Of a DNA stretch of 6,850 bases, positions 6,444 to 6,850 are shown one piece after another; positions within the stretch are counted from its first letter, which is position 1, and every line of letters starts with the position of its first letter. Source of the DNA: Gammaproteobacteria bacterium (GTDB taxonomy: Bacteria > Pseudomonadota > Gammaproteobacteria > Pseudomonadales > Azotimanducaceae). The notes below the pieces were generated by a model. That model ran no database searches and was not told the DNA's origin. It saw only the letters and a list, made by a program, of their open reading frames with translations. Where the stretch lies: positions 1 through 6,850 of the forward strand of contig JABIVN010000401.1 in assembly GCA_018667205.1 (NCBI GenBank). The letters run 5' to 3'. The translations under genes were made by a program, and so were the position numbers.

Positions 6444-6850
6444 GACAGTCGGACCCTGGGGTCGATGAACCCGTAAAGAATATCAACGATAATCACCATC
6501 AGCACCAGGAAAGCACCATAAAATACTGTGGTTCCCATGATGACTGTGTAATCAAGTTGTTGTACAGCCTGAACAAAGTATCGCCCAAGCCCGGGTATCG
6601 CGAACACCAACTCGACGACAAAACCGCCGGTTGTGATTGCCGCTATCTGTGGTCCTAGTACGGTGATGACCGGAAGAATAGCGTTGCGTAGCTGATGCTT
6701 GAAAAATATCCTGGTTGGAGACAGACCCTTGGCGCGGGCTGTTTTTATGTAGTCCTCGTTCACGACCTCAAGCATGGAAGACCGCATTAGCCTTGTCAGC
6801 AGTGCCATTGTACCTAGGCCCAAAACCAGAGAAGGCATCAGCATGTGCCA
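6440..6850 (-). CDS. oppB: Oligopeptide/dipeptide ABC transporter permease, OppB/DppB type (5' truncated by window edge)
   Basis: The frame is open to the right edge and shows the last 136 residues of a permease that is usually 300-340 long. A Met codon at 6844 is internal: the two codons before it (Trp-His) continue family sequence. Visible are MRSSMLEVVNEDYIKTARAK (6700-6780 region), which leads into the EAA coupling loop ending in HQLRNAILPVITVLG, then VVELVFAIPGLGRYFVQAV, a last hydrophobic segment and the OppB-type ending IDPRVRLS. OppB and OppC together form the transmembrane pore for peptides delivered by a periplasmic binding protein. The TGA stop overlaps the oppC GTG by 4 bases. Unlike oppC, no foreign domain is seen in the part present. 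Confidence 0.93.
   Translation of the reverse strand, partial: WHMLMPSLVLGLGTMALLTRLMRSSMLEVVNEDYIKTARAKGLSPTRIFFKHQLRNAILPVITVLGPQIAAITTGGFVVELVFAIPGLGRYFVQAVQQLDYTVIMGTTVFYGAFLVLMVIIVDILYGFIDPRVRLS

Noticed and set aside
6845..6850. Met at 6844 as the true start of oppB
   Set aside because: The protein would lack most of a typical OppB, and the codons before it continue in frame to the window edge.

Overview
The window is ordinary proteobacterial chromosome, most likely from a gammaproteobacterium (inferred from protein resemblance and operon order only; by eye the base composition is balanced). It is densely coding, with six genes in two convergent blocks separated by 82 bases. No RNA genes, insertion sequences, CRISPR arrays or phage genes are seen.

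Plus strand, 1-2992: the 3' part of cobS (AAA+ ATPase), then cobT (VWA/MIDAS protein with a long acidic linker), then a NUDIX hydrolase gene whose start codon lies inside the last codons of cobT. CobS and CobT form the motor and adaptor of the aerobic, CobN-dependent cobaltochelatase of cobalamin synthesis. CobN is not in the window, so whether this pair serves B12 synthesis here is open. At the cobT/NUDIX junction a perfect 8-bp inverted repeat pairs a Shine-Dalgarno-like GGTGA with the NUDIX start codon, which suggests translational coupling to cobT.

Minus strand, 6850-3075: an oligopeptide/dipeptide ABC importer read right to left as oppB (cut by the window edge), oppC, oppD, oppF. Junctions are tight: a 4-base overlap for B/C, a 2-base gap for C/D and an 11-base overlap for D/F. 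Two permeases and two ATPases form the Opp/Dpp inner-membrane complex; the substrate-binding protein and the promoter must lie beyond the right edge.

The most unusual item is the OppC permease. It has 467 residues against about 300 in E. coli OppC. The extra length is a fibronectin type III-like domain inserted in the first periplasmic loop, between the N-terminal anchor helix and the permease core. I do not know this as a standard part of OppC.
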